Shown here: positions 51,982 through 61,229 of the stretch, piece by piece
Layout: the number at the start of each line of letters is the position of its first letter
Numbering within the stretch: the first letter of the stretch is position 1
Source of the DNA: Phytopseudomonas punonensis
GTDB lineage: Bacteria > Pseudomonadota > Gammaproteobacteria > Pseudomonadales > Pseudomonadaceae
Direction of reading: 5' to 3'
NCBI RefSeq assembly: GCF_900142655.1
Contig: NZ_FRBQ01000003.1
Location: 312,060-376,059, forward strand
Length of the DNA stretch: 64,000 nt
Notes under the pieces: generated by a model
Databases searched by the model: none
Told to the model about the DNA's origin: nothing
What the model saw: only the letters and a program-made list of their open reading frames with translations
Made by a program: the position numbers and the translations under genes

Positions 51982-52273
51982 GCTGCCACTTCTTGAAGAT
52001 TGGTCTTGCTGCCTTCTGACGCCCCAAACAACAGGCGTCTTTGAGCCGCAAAGCCATTCTCTCGTCATCGATTGCTATCGAGGTTGATCGGCATCGTATC
52101 GCCCTGCCAGGAAGGAAGCCCAGCGCCGTTCGGCTGGCGCCTAGCTTTGAGACAATGGCGCTGGGAGAGCTGTTCATCAGGCGCGCAGTACTAACGAAAA
52201 TAAATAGGCGGCAGACCGCAATTAACGTCGCATTGAGCCGTAGCACTCGATGATATTTGAAGAGGTGGGTTCT
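51982..52273. other. Region between the GFA-like gene and the AT-rich island
   Basis: No convincing gene. Open frames of 70-90 codons on both strands overlap each other and show no recognisable motif. The composition changes from GC-rich to AT-rich near 52190-52260, which marks the left edge of the island. Confidence 0.5.
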
Positions 52274-53140
52274 TTATTTAATGTGGCGTGATATATAGAT
52301 TTTGGGCTTAAGCGCGTATCCGCTAACTAATTTCTTCCAGGCTTCGACTGCTAGTAGGAATTGGATAGAGTTTACATCTGTGATGTTTTTAACGTCTTCT
52401 TCGAATACAAACCAAAGCGCCGCCGAAGTCAGCTTCTTGTTGAACTTTATTTTGTTGTTTTTGATGAGGGTTATTGAGTCTTTCGATTGCTCAATGTTGT
52501 AGATTAACTCGGGCTTCTTTTTTGAGATCTTTACGGAAATTATTTCGCCTTTATAATAGAGGTCTGCTATTTCAATTTGATAATCTCTTCTTTTTTGATC
52601 TAGCGAGCGAATAGCTGTTAACTCACGGTCTAAAAGTGTATATCCGCGATCGTTACATATTTTTTGATTGAAATATGCTTCGCGATAGTCAACTTTGTCA
52701 TCTCCGTTTTGTTGATTCGCTCGCTTGTTAGTTTGCCAAGTAATGAAGTCTGCCTCAATCAGTTGTTCTTCTATAATTATATCAATAGTGCTAAGAGAGC
52801 GTTTCAGGTAATCCATGAAGACTTGGTTGAAAAAGAACCATTCGCCGTTTTTCAAAAAATATTGCTGCTCATCCCACGTGATAGGTATGTCCAGAAGCTC
52901 TTTTAGGCTTCTAGTAAAGCGCCCTGTATCCTCGCTTTTAAACTGCACTGTTACATTGTTTATATCGTCAATGTCGGGGTTTTCAGCTAGGAATTCCGAG
53001 ATGCCTTCAATTTCCAAAGTGTTGCCTAGGGGCTTGCTTACGATTCTCCCCTCACTACTCTTTGCCTTGATGACATAGTCATAGTCATGAAAGTTAAAGC
53101 ATATGGATACACCGCTTACATGGAACTGATCGATGTCCAC
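52274..53140 (-). pseudogene. C-terminal part of a DUF6119-like protein, separated by an in-frame stop
   Basis: 288 residues in the same frame as the N-terminal part. It reads as the second half of a TIGR04141/DUF6119 'sporadically distributed' protein: QYFLKNGEWFFFNQVFMDYL, then EAYFNQKICNDRGYTLLDRELT, and a nuclease-like region EIADLYYKGEIISVKISKKKP. The possible start is GTG 53140 with a ribosome site (AAGGGAG) that is too close. It is strongly AT-rich against all neighbours. It could be a separately translated protein, the remnant of a broken gene, or reachable by stop read-through. Confidence 0.7.
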
Positions 53141-53173
53141 GCTCCCTTCACCGTTTTTCAGATGATTAAAAGT

Positions 53174-53857
53174 TTAGGTGTCTAGATCGTCTGCTATATC
53201 AGAGTTGGCCGATTCTAGTTTCGGAAGATGTATTATTTGATCATCCTTGAAACTGGCTTCAATTATTTTGAATATTTCAGGGAGGTGCATGGGTTGCTTG
53301 TCCATGTCCATCTGGATAGAGTCAGCAAAAATTATATTGCGTTTACCCCATAATGTTTTATTTGCGGCCTTCAGTTTTATGTGATCTACAGATTCTCCGG
53401 CTTCATAGTTATTTATTTGGAATTGTTGGTATGAAGATACGTCTTGCCTTTTTGTGCCAGTAAAATACCGGCTTTTCTTGAGCAGTATCGAGCTCTCATC
53501 AGCCATATGTAGAGCGAGATCAATACCAAAATCTAGTTGTATGAATTTTGAGAGGTAAAAGTGTGATTTGCCTAAGCTGACGGCAAATATCTTCTCGGGT
53601 TCTAAAGTGTTTATACAAATTAATACTGCGAAGTTAAAAATATTTTTTGGCTCTTCTACGTCTTTGTTGAAGAAGTCGCGGTATGTCTTCCACCACCAAA
53701 CTTCATTACCTTCTACTTTTTCTGAAAAGTAAAATGTTTTTGAGTATCCGTCCTTTTGTAGCGTTTTTTGCTCTACTAGCCCAACGGATGTTAATTTTTC
53801 CTTTAGTTGGTCCAGTTTGGTTGGTTTGACTTTGTAGATATTATAAGTGTTAGCCAT
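53174..53857 (-). pseudogene. N-terminal part of a DUF6119-like protein
   Basis: 227 residues, starting MANTYNIYKVKPTKLDQLKEKL. It contains the family features of the first half: IFAVSLGKSHFYLSKFIQLDFGIDLALHMAD, then SRYFTGTKRQDVSSYQQFQIN and KLKAANKTLWGKRNIIFADSIQM. AAGGGA lies about 6 bases before the ATG. It ends with TAA at 53174-53176, after which the same frame continues for 11 codons into the second part. Together the two make about 527 residues, close to full-length members of the family. It is AT-rich, which indicates horizontal transfer. Confidence 0.72.
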
Positions 53858-54201
53858 GACAATTCCCTTTGTATGTGACTTCGTTCTGGAGTTATGAGAT
53901 TCATCCTCAAGTGAGGAGTTTCTCCTTTGGATGTCGCCGTGATTAAAATGAATGGCAGCCTAGCTATCGTTTCCTATAAGGCTAAATGCTATCACTAGTT
54001 ATGGCAATGATGCTGGTTTGATGAAATGGGTGAAAACGGGTACGGATTGGGCAGATTTATTTTCTGCTCCAAGCCGACAGGTTCTAAAAGCCATCCTTCG
54101 CTAACTTACTCTTTCCTCAATTTCCATCGACAGCCCACCCTGCACCCCACCCCCCGGAATCTGCGACAATCGCCGCTTTTCCGCGACCCGCCCCGAGCCT
54201 G
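53858..54201. other. Intergenic region between the AT-rich island and hrpA (344 bases)
   Basis: No gene is seen. It must carry the minus-strand promoter of the DUF6119-like gene and the plus-strand promoter of hrpA. Two small inverted repeats lie together: CCTCA-AG-TGAGG (53905-53916) and AGGAG-TTT-CTCCT (53914-53926). The sequence remains AT-rich until about 54110. Confidence 0.5.
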
Positions 54202-57200
54202 ATGACCGACGCCCCCTTCGATATCGCCGCCCTGCAGAAGAACCTCGACCACGCCATGATCGCCGACCGCCATCGTCTGCGTCGGCAGTTGTACGAGCTG
54301 CAGAAAAAGCCCGACGAGGCCAAGCAGGCGCAGTGGCTGGAGCGTTTGCAGGCGTCGTGCGCCAAGGTCGAGGCGCGGCGCTTGAGCGTGCCAGTGATGC
54401 GTTATGACGACGCCTTGCCGATTGCCGCCAAGCGCGACGAGATCAAGGCAGCGCTGGAAAAGCATCAGGTATTAGTGATCGCCGGCGAAACCGGCTCGGG
54501 CAAGACCACTCAGCTGCCGAAGATCTGCCTGGAAATCGGCCGGGGCCAGCACGGCCTGATCGGTCATACCCAACCACGGCGTTTGGCGGCGCGCAGCGTG
54601 GCCACGCGGGTGGCCGAGGAGATCGGCACACCGCTCGGTGAGCTGGTCGGCTACCAGGTGCGCTTCGAGGATCAGAGCAAGGACAGTTCGCTGATCAAGC
54701 TGATGACCGACGGCATTCTGCTCGCCGAGACCCAGCACGACCGCTACCTGGAAAAGTACGACACCATTATCGTCGACGAGGCCCACGAACGCAGCCTCAA
54801 TATCGATTTTCTCCTGGGGTATCTGAAAACCCTGCTGCCGCGCCGCCCCGATCTCAAGGTGATCATCACCTCGGCGACCATCGACCTGGAGCGCTTTTCC
54901 AAGCACTTCGGTGGCGACGGGCTGCCGGATGCACCCATCGTCGAGGTTTCCGGGCGCACCTATCCGGTGGAAACCTGGTACCGCCCGCTGGCCGCCGAGG
55001 TGGACGAAGAGGGCGAAAGCCTGCTCGACGACCTGACCGTCGACCAGGCCATTCTCGCTGCGCTGGACGAGATCGCCGCCCATGAGAAGAGCGTCGGCCA
55101 GCGCCCCGGCGATGTGCTGATCTTCCTGCCCGGCGAGCGCGAGATTCGCGATGCTGCCGAGGTACTGCGCAAGGCCAACCTGCGCTTTACCGAAGTGCTG
55201 CCGCTGTATGCGCGGCTGACGCCGGCCGAGCAGCAGAAGATCTTCGCGCCCATGGCCGGGCGCAAGATCGTGCTGGCCACCAACGTGGCGGAAACCTCGC
55301 TGACGGTACCCGGCATTCGCTACGTGATCGACAGCGGCACGGCGCGCATCAGCCGCTACAGCTACCGCGCCAAGGTGCAGCGCCTGCCCATCGAGGCCAT
55401 CTCCCAGGCCAGCGCCAACCAGCGCAAGGGCCGTTGCGGGCGGGTCGAGCCGGGCATCTGCGTGCGCCTGTACAGCGAGGAGGATTTCCTCGGCCGGCCG
55501 AGCTTCACCGATCCGGAAATCCTGCGCACCAATCTGGCGGCGGTGATCCTACAGATGCTCCATCTGCGCCTGGGCAGTATCGAGGATTTCCCCTTTATCG
55601 AACCACCGGATGGCAAGGCCATCAGCGATGGTTTCAACCTGCTGCAAGAGCTTTCGGCGGTCAATCGAGAAGGCCAGCTGACGCCACTGGGTCGCCAGCT
55701 GGCGCGCCTGCCCATCGACCCGCGCCTGGGCCGCATGGTGCTCGAAGCGGCCAAGCTCGGCAGCCTGCCGGAACTGTTGATCGTCGCCAGCGCGCTGTCG
55801 GTGCAGGACCCGCGCGAGCGGCCGATGGATCGCCAGCAGGCGGCCGACCAGGCCCACGCGCAGTGGAAGGACGTGGATTCGGATTTCGCCGCGCTGATCA
55901 ACCTGTGGCGTGGCTTCGAGGAAAAGCGCCAGGAGCTGGGCTCCAACCCGCTGCGCAGTTGGTGCAAGAAGAACTTCCTCAACTACATGCGCCTGCGCGA
56001 ATGGCGCGATGCCCATCGCCAGCTGGTGCTGCTCGCCAAGGATCTGCAGCTGGCGCCCGGCAAGGCTGGCGCTCAGGCGGCGGACGGCGGCAAGCCTGCG
56101 CAGGCCCAGGTGCAGGCGACCACCGACACCAAGGTCAACGTGATCCTGCGCGAGCAGGCCGAAGCCAGCGAAGCCGCGCAGCGCGCCAAGGGTTACGCGG
56201 CCGTGCACAAGGCGATTCTCAGCGGCCTGCTCAGCCAGATCGGCCAGAAAGCCGAGGAGGGCGACTTCCTCGGTGCTCGGCAGCGACGCTTCTGGGTGCA
56301 TCCGTCGTCGGTGATCGGCCGCAAGAAGCCCAACTGGATCATGGCCGCCGAGCTGGTCGAAACCACCAAGCTGTTCGCCCGCCAGGTGGCGAAGATCGAG
56401 CCGGACTGGATCGAGCCCCTGGCCGGCCACCTGATCAAGAAGAACCACTTCGAGCCGCACTGGGAGAAGAAGCGCGGCCAGGTGGTGGCGTATGAGCAGG
56501 TCACCCTGTACGGCATGATCGTGGTCGGTCGTCGCCCGGTGCATTACGGGCCCATCGACCCTGTGGCGTCCCGTGAGCTGTTTATTCGTGAAGGGCTGGT
56601 GCGTGGCGAAATCAACAGCCGCGCCAAGTGCCTGAACGCCAACCGCGTACTGCTGGAAAAACTCGACGAGCTGGAAGCCAAGGCGCGTCGCCGCGACATT
56701 CTCGCCGACGAGGAAACCCTGTTCGCCTACTACGAGGCGCGCATTCCCGCGGACATCTACCAGACCGCCACCTTCGAGAGCTGGTACAAGCGCGAGAGCG
56801 CCAAGGACCCGCAACTGCTGATGATGCGCGAGGAGGACGTGCTGGCCCGCGAGGCGCTGGAAGTCACCGCCGCGCAGTACCCGGACACCCTGCATATCGG
56901 TGAGCTGCAGTTGCCGCTGACTTATCACTTCGAGCCCAACCACCCACGCGACGGCGTGACCCTACGCGTGCCGGCGCCGCTGTTGCCGCAGCTGCCGGGC
57001 GAGCGCCTGGAGTGGCTGGTGCCGGGGCTGATCGAGGCCAAGGCCATCGACCTGGTGCGTGGCCTGCCCAAGGCCATCCGCAAGAACTTCGTGCCGGTGC
57101 CGGACTTCGTCGGCGCCGCCCTGAGCAAACTCACCTTCGGCCAGGGCAGCCTGCCAGAAAGCCTGGCCCGTGAACTGCAACGCATGACCGGCGCACGGAT

Positions 57201-58245
57201 CGACAGCGAGGCGTGGGTCGAGGCGACCCGCCAGCTGGAAAGCCACCTGAAGATGAACATCGAGGTGGTCGATACCCACGGCAAGCCGCTCGGCGAAGGC
57301 CGCGACCTGGCCGAGCTGACTGCGCGTTTCGCCGAGGCCAGCCAGGCCGCGCTGGCCATCCCGCAAACCGACAAGGTGCAGAAGCCGGTTGAAGCCAAGG
57401 GCTTCGCCCAGGTTGCCGAGAAGACTCAGCAGAAGGTTGCCGGGTTGTCGATGACGGTGTTCCCGGCGCTGGTGGAAGAAGGTGCTGTGGTCAAGGAAGG
57501 GCGCTTCCCGACCCAGGCCGAAGCCGAGTTCCAACACCGTCGCGCCCTGCAGCGCCTGTTGCTGCAACAGCTGGCCGAGCCCGCCAAGTTCCTGCGCGGC
57601 AAATTGCCTGGGCTGACTGAGCTGGGCCTGCTGCACCGCGACTTGGGCCGCGTCGATGCACTGGTCGAAGACATACTGCTGGCCAGCCTGGACAGCTGCA
57701 TCCTCGACGGCGAACAGCCGCTGCCCCGTGATGGCGCAGCCCTGGCCGCCCTGGCCGAGAAGAAGCGCGGCGCCTGGACCGAGCACGCCGAGAAGCTGGC
57801 GCGCCTTACCCTGGACATTCTCAAGCTGTGGCACGGCCTGCAGAAGCGCTTCAAGGGCAAGATCGACCTGGCCCAGGCCGTGGCGCTCAACGACATCAAG
57901 GCGCAGCTGGGCAATCTCGTCTATCCCGGCTTCGTGCGCGAAACCCCGGCCGAATGGCTCAAGGAAGTGCCACGCTACCTCAAGGCCATCGAACAACGCT
58001 TCGACAAGATCGCCGCGCAACTGCAACGCGACCGCGTGTGGAGCGGCGAGCTGGCCGGCTATTGGGAGCAGTACCAGGCGCGCCTCGGCAAGCACCTGCA
58101 GGAAGGTAAGCGTGACCCCAACCTGACCCTGTACCGATGGATGCTCGAAGAGTACCGCGTATCCCTCTGGGCCCAGCAACTGGGCACGAAGATGGCGGTG
58201 TCGGACAAGCGCCTGAGCAAGCAGTGGAGTCAGGTGGAGGGCTGA
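54202..58245 (+). CDS. hrpA: HrpA, DEAH-box ATP-dependent RNA helicase
   Basis: RNA helicase of 1347 residues, close to E. coli HrpA. Walker A is GETGSGKT (95-102), DEAHERS begins at 192, SATID follows near 224, and QRKGRCGRVEPG marks motif VI. The HA2 and OB domains follow, then the long HrpA-only DUF3418 C-terminus (about 720-1330). In E. coli HrpA resolves stalled ribosomes and processes some mRNAs. It starts at ATG 54202 and forms a single-gene unit right beside the AT-rich island. Confidence 0.95.
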   Translation: MTDAPFDIAALQKNLDHAMIADRHRLRRQLYELQKKPDEAKQAQWLERLQASCAKVEARRLSVPVMRYDDALPIAAKRDEIKAALEKHQVLVIAGETGSGKTTQLPKICLEIGRGQHGLIGHTQPRRLAARSVATRVAEEIGTPLGELVGYQVRFEDQSKDSSLIKLMTDGILLAETQHDRYLEKYDTIIVDEAHERSLNIDFLLGYLKTLLPRRPDLKVIITSATIDLERFSKHFGGDGLPDAPIVEVSGRTYPVETWYRPLAAEVDEEGESLLDDLTVDQAILAALDEIAAHEKSVGQRPGDVLIFLPGEREIRDAAEVLRKANLRFTEVLPLYARLTPAEQQKIFAPMAGRKIVLATNVAETSLTVPGIRYVIDSGTARISRYSYRAKVQRLPIEAISQASANQRKGRCGRVEPGICVRLYSEEDFLGRPSFTDPEILRTNLAAVILQMLHLRLGSIEDFPFIEPPDGKAISDGFNLLQELSAVNREGQLTPLGRQLARLPIDPRLGRMVLEAAKLGSLPELLIVASALSVQDPRERPMDRQQAADQAHAQWKDVDSDFAALINLWRGFEEKRQELGSNPLRSWCKKNFLNYMRLREWRDAHRQLVLLAKDLQLAPGKAGAQAADGGKPAQAQVQATTDTKVNVILREQAEASEAAQRAKGYAAVHKAILSGLLSQIGQKAEEGDFLGARQRRFWVHPSSVIGRKKPNWIMAAELVETTKLFARQVAKIEPDWIEPLAGHLIKKNHFEPHWEKKRGQVVAYEQVTLYGMIVVGRRPVHYGPIDPVASRELFIREGLVRGEINSRAKCLNANRVLLEKLDELEAKARRRDILADEETLFAYYEARIPADIYQTATFESWYKRESAKDPQLLMMREEDVLAREALEVTAAQYPDTLHIGELQLPLTYHFEPNHPRDGVTLRVPAPLLPQLPGERLEWLVPGLIEAKAIDLVRGLPKAIRKNFVPVPDFVGAALSKLTFGQGSLPESLARELQRMTGARIDSEAWVEATRQLESHLKMNIEVVDTHGKPLGEGRDLAELTARFAEASQAALAIPQTDKVQKPVEAKGFAQVAEKTQQKVAGLSMTVFPALVEEGAVVKEGRFPTQAEAEFQHRRALQRLLLQQLAEPAKFLRGKLPGLTELGLLHRDLGRVDALVEDILLASLDSCILDGEQPLPRDGAALAALAEKKRGAWTEHAEKLARLTLDILKLWHGLQKRFKGKIDLAQAVALNDIKAQLGNLVYPGFVRETPAEWLKEVPRYLKAIEQRFDKIAAQLQRDRVWSGELAGYWEQYQARLGKHLQEGKRDPNLTLYRWMLEEYRVSLWAQQLGTKMAVSDKRLSKQWSQVEG

Positions 58246-58350
58246 TGCAGGCGTTCAGCCGGTCGTGGAATTGCGATGCTCAGGGCCGGCTCAGTGTGTT
58301 TGATTCACCGACTTGACGGAAAGTAGCGAGAGCAGCCGCTTGCATAATCC

Positions 58351-58402
58351 GTAGGAGGGGCTTTAGCCCCGAGCTCTTTGCGCCCTAAAAAGCCCCTCCT
58401 AC
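58351..58402. repeat. Palindromic repeat downstream of hrpA
   Basis: GTAGGAGGGGCTTTAG on the left faces CTAAAAAGCCCCTCCTAC on the right, around GCTCTTTGCGCC. It is related to the element at 25927-25986. It may act as the 3' border of the hrpA transcript. Confidence 0.75.
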
Positions 58403-58525
58403 AAAATAAACGCTACGCACTGTCCGCTTTTTCCTACTTCCTGCCAGTTTACAGGCCGATAAAACTAACTGCTGCACCTTGCGCCGCTTCGCTCAGGACG
58501 CTTCGCCAACCCACGGAGACAGGTG

Positions 58526-59410
58526 ATGTCAGCACTTTCCAATTCACTGGTTATCAATAGCCAGCTTCTCGCTACGGCCCGGTCGGAGCAGATCGTGCCA
58601 TGGTGGAGCTTTGGTAAGACCGTGCTCGCCGCCACGGCGCTGACTCTGGTGCGTGATGGGCTGCTGGCGTTGGACGAGGTCTTGCCCGCTGACCCCTTCA
58701 CCTTGCGGCAACTGCTCAGGCATGAATCGGGTCTGGCCGATTATGGCGAACTGGCCGACTACCACGCCGCCGTTGCCCGTGGCGATGAGCCGTGGTCAGC
58801 CAACGAAATGCTTGAGCGCCTCGACGCGACGCGTCTGCGTTATCAGCCTGGAGTCGGTTGGGGTTATTCCAATGTCGGCTATCTGTATATCGCTCGGCTG
58901 ATCGAGACACTCACCGGCACCACGCTGGAGCGGGCCATCGAGCAGCGGGTATTGCAGCCTCTTGGTGTGCCCGCTGTTCGCCTGGCCAAGACGCCGGCGG
59001 ATTTGCGCGGCGTCGATATGGGCAGTGCCGCCGCTTATCACCCCGGCTGGGTTTATCACGGCCTGTTGGTTGGCCGTGTGTCCGATGCAGCGTTACTGCT
59101 GGACCGGCTGTTGGGCACAGGCTTGCTACCGGAAACGCTGCTGGTCGAGATGCAGAAGCGCCGCATATTGGGTGGCCCCCTTGCAGGGCGCCCGTGGCTG
59201 GTAGCGGGTTATGCCCTGGGCTTGATGCAGGGCGCCGTCGAGGGTGGCCTGGTTCTCAGCGGTCATACCGGGGTAGGGCCGGGCAGCGTGATTGCGGTGT
59301 ACCGCTGCACTACGGATGCCGGCACGGCGACCTGCGCGGTGTTTCAGAAAGACGCCCGCGAAGGCGATGTGGAAGCTGAACTGGTCGCTGCGCTTGGTCG
59401 CTGTCGCTAG
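58526..59410 (+). CDS. Serine beta-lactamase-fold hydrolase
   Basis: A 294-residue protein of the class C beta-lactamase / EstB family. The SxxK motif is S28-F-G-K31. The tyrosine motif is Y114-S-N116 in GWGYSNVGYLYIARLIE. HTG near LSGHTGVGPGS may be the third motif. There is no signal peptide, and the N-terminus before SxxK is shorter than in secreted enzymes, so it is probably a cytoplasmic esterase or peptidase-like protein rather than a resistance enzyme. GGAG lies 7 bases before ATG 58526. Confidence 0.82.
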   Translation: MSALSNSLVINSQLLATARSEQIVPWWSFGKTVLAATALTLVRDGLLALDEVLPADPFTLRQLLRHESGLADYGELADYHAAVARGDEPWSANEMLERLDATRLRYQPGVGWGYSNVGYLYIARLIETLTGTTLERAIEQRVLQPLGVPAVRLAKTPADLRGVDMGSAAAYHPGWVYHGLLVGRVSDAALLLDRLLGTGLLPETLLVEMQKRRILGGPLAGRPWLVAGYALGLMQGAVEGGLVLSGHTGVGPGSVIAVYRCTTDAGTATCAVFQKDAREGDVEAELVAALGRCR

Positions 59411-59472
59411 CCGTCACATGACCCCGGCTAGGGGACTGACGCTTAACCCAGCCAACATCGCGGTGCTGGAAC

Positions 59473-59502
59473 GGTGGACAATAAAAGCGTTGTCCACCCT
59501 AC
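59473..59502. repeat. Short copy of the GTAGGGTGGA...TCCACCCTAC repeat
   Basis: GGTGGACA faces TGTCCACC, followed by CTAC. It matches the right-hand part of the elements at 26003-26079 and 30098-30173, so it looks like a half element. Confidence 0.6.
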
Positions 59503-59584
59503 GGCCAGGCCCATGGGCAGGCGCGTCGACCTTGCCCTCGGTAACGCTGCGCTCGACCCAAGCGGCTTGCCTGGTAAGGCTGGT

Positions 59585-60139
59585 TTAGTCGATCACGGTC
59601 AGATCAGGCCATCTGGCTAGCCACTGTTTGCTTTGCAGGCGCTCCAGAAACAGATGCCTTTTCTCGTCTCGAAACTTTCCGGCTGGCCGTACCACGAGGT
59701 CGAACAGGTCTTCCAGGCCAAATGGCGCGGCAATCTGCAGTTCGTCGTTGGCATTGAGGCGCACCGCGACTGCCGTTGCGGTCTCGGGCCAGTACGTCAT
59801 TGCATCCGTCGCTGATTCATAAGGTCGATCACCATTGCGCAGGTGCATGCGTGCCTGGTTTTTCACCGACCAGTTCAGCGTGTTGTCGACGCGCTGCAAT
59901 TGGGCTTCGAGCTGACTGTCTTGCTCTTGCGACGCCCTGTCCGTATCGAACCAGATCACATCGATGTCAGGCGGCAAGGGTGAATGCGTCCGCTCGTGCA
60001 GGCGATCCCAGACAGCACTGCGTAGGAAGCCCGCGGCCACCCAGCCATCCGGAAGGTGCAGGTCGCGCAGGTGCTGCAGTATTCGCCAGCGATGTTCGTC
60101 AGTGCTGAGCAGAGTCTGAATGCAGGTGAGGTGGTTCAT
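59585..60139 (-). CDS. Nucleotidyltransferase-like family protein (COG3575)
   Basis: 184 residues, cytoplasmic. GWVAAGFLRSAVWDRLH and DIDVIWFDTD recall the nucleotidyltransferase fold, with the Asp pair as metal ligands. RMHLRNGDRPYESATDAMTYWPETATAVAVRL and FGLEDLFDLVVRP are typical of the COG3575 family. The biological substrate is not known. It is divergent from the next small gene. Confidence 0.82.
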   Translation of the reverse strand: MNHLTCIQTLLSTDEHRWRILQHLRDLHLPDGWVAAGFLRSAVWDRLHERTHSPLPPDIDVIWFDTDRASQEQDSQLEAQLQRVDNTLNWSVKNQARMHLRNGDRPYESATDAMTYWPETATAVAVRLNANDELQIAAPFGLEDLFDLVVRPAGKFRDEKRHLFLERLQSKQWLARWPDLTVID

Positions 60140-60319
60140 GGGCGAATCGTATCAGGCGCAGCATGGTCATCCACGGCTCTACGAATGTGATCGTGGATTG
60201 AGCGGCGCACCAGGGATTTATTTCTTTTGTGCGTGGTCATTCACGGTGGATTGCGTGTTGCTTCGTCATGCTTGTTCAGCAACATCGTCACCGACCTGCG
60301 TACACATAAGGAGCATGTG

Positions 60320-60793
60320 ATGGAAATGAAAATACTGGCCAGCGGTATTGGCGCAGCACTGCCCAAGACCAGTATTGGTTTCAGCCTGTTCAGTGGCGTT
60401 TATATCCAGCTAAGACGTTCCAGCAGCGACCAGCCGCAGACTTTTGGCATTGCCTCCGGTCTCGAAATAGGTGGCAACAGCGGCACGTTGATCGCCGGGC
60501 ATATTGAAACGGCGTGGATGAAGATCGATACCACCAAGCACGTCTGGTTGTGCAGCCGCTCTTCGCTAGTCGGCAAGTTGGGCGAGGTGGAATTGAAGGG
60601 CACGCTGGCATTCAGCGGTACCATCGACGTGAATTTCACCATCTTCGATGCGAACAACGAGTCCACGTTCTCGCTCAGCCGCATCAAGGTCGAGTCCAAA
60701 GGTGGGCAACTGGCTGACACCAAGATTCGTGGCGTGATCAAGGACATGATGGGCAAGACCCAGAACGGGAGGGCACTCTGTGCACAGCCGTGA
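60320..60793 (+). CDS. Protein of unknown function, first of an overlapping pair
   Basis: 157 residues, without clear signal peptide or membrane helix. It looks beta-rich, with repeated Gly/Thr/Ser strands (SGLEIGGNSGTLIAGHIETAW, VELKGTLAFSGTIDVNFTIFD). AAGGAG lies 6 bases before ATG 60320; the longer frame to 60227 has none. The last 14 bases overlap the next gene. I do not recognise a family. Confidence 0.7.
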   Translation: MEMKILASGIGAALPKTSIGFSLFSGVYIQLRRSSSDQPQTFGIASGLEIGGNSGTLIAGHIETAWMKIDTTKHVWLCSRSSLVGKLGEVELKGTLAFSGTIDVNFTIFDANNESTFSLSRIKVESKGGQLADTKIRGVIKDMMGKTQNGRALCAQP

Positions 60794-61139
60794 CGTGGGG
60801 CGCTTCCCCCGCCTGAAGACCTTCTGCAACCTGATCCTGCTTGTGCTTCAGCTGATTACCGTGGCGGCGTACTGGGGGCTTGTCGAGGCAAGGCCCGGTT
60901 ACATGGCCATCAGTCAGGGGCTTTACCCGGACAGTGCGTTGCTGATGAACAGCCGAGTCGCCGACTGGTTGGTGTCCATGCCAGCGTTTGTGGCGGTGGC
61001 GATGGTGTTTGCAGGAATTGTCGCCAAGGAATTTTTCGGCTTTTCCAAGGGGCGGCGGATACTCCTCAATCTGGTTCTGCTGATCGCGCTGGCGGCGGTG
61101 TTCGGCCTCGCGGCTGCGCAGCTTCACCCAGGCGTTTAA
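60780..61139 (+). CDS. Small membrane protein of unknown function, second of the pair
   Basis: 119 residues with three hydrophobic helices (about 15-35, 66-85, 94-113). The start is GTG 60780 behind GGGAGGG, inside the end of the preceding gene. The overlap suggests that both are translated together and act together. The family was not recognised. Confidence 0.72.
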   Translation: MHSRDVGRFPRLKTFCNLILLVLQLITVAAYWGLVEARPGYMAISQGLYPDSALLMNSRVADWLVSMPAFVAVAMVFAGIVAKEFFGFSKGRRILLNLVLLIALAAVFGLAAAQLHPGV

Positions 61140-61152
61140 GAGAGCGGTAGCG

Positions 61153-61203
61153 AAGGGTGGATCGGGATGGCGCGCCTTGTTGCCACTCGACTTGTCCACC
61201 CTT
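61153..61203. repeat. Divergent copy of the GGGTGGA...TCCACCC repeat
   Basis: AAGGGTGGA at 61153-61161 faces TCCACCCTT at 61195-61203. It lies between two convergent genes. Confidence 0.5.
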
Positions 61204-61229
61204 TAGCAGAGCAAGCCATGGCTACTGAC

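Noticed and set aside
51974-52253. Open frames of 70-90 codons on both strands
   Set aside because: They overlap each other, show no motif, ribosome site or consistent codon use, and lie at the edge of a composition change.
58526-59410. A beta-lactam resistance gene
   Set aside because: The fold is class C-like, but there is no signal peptide and the N-terminus is short, so a periplasmic beta-lactamase is unlikely.
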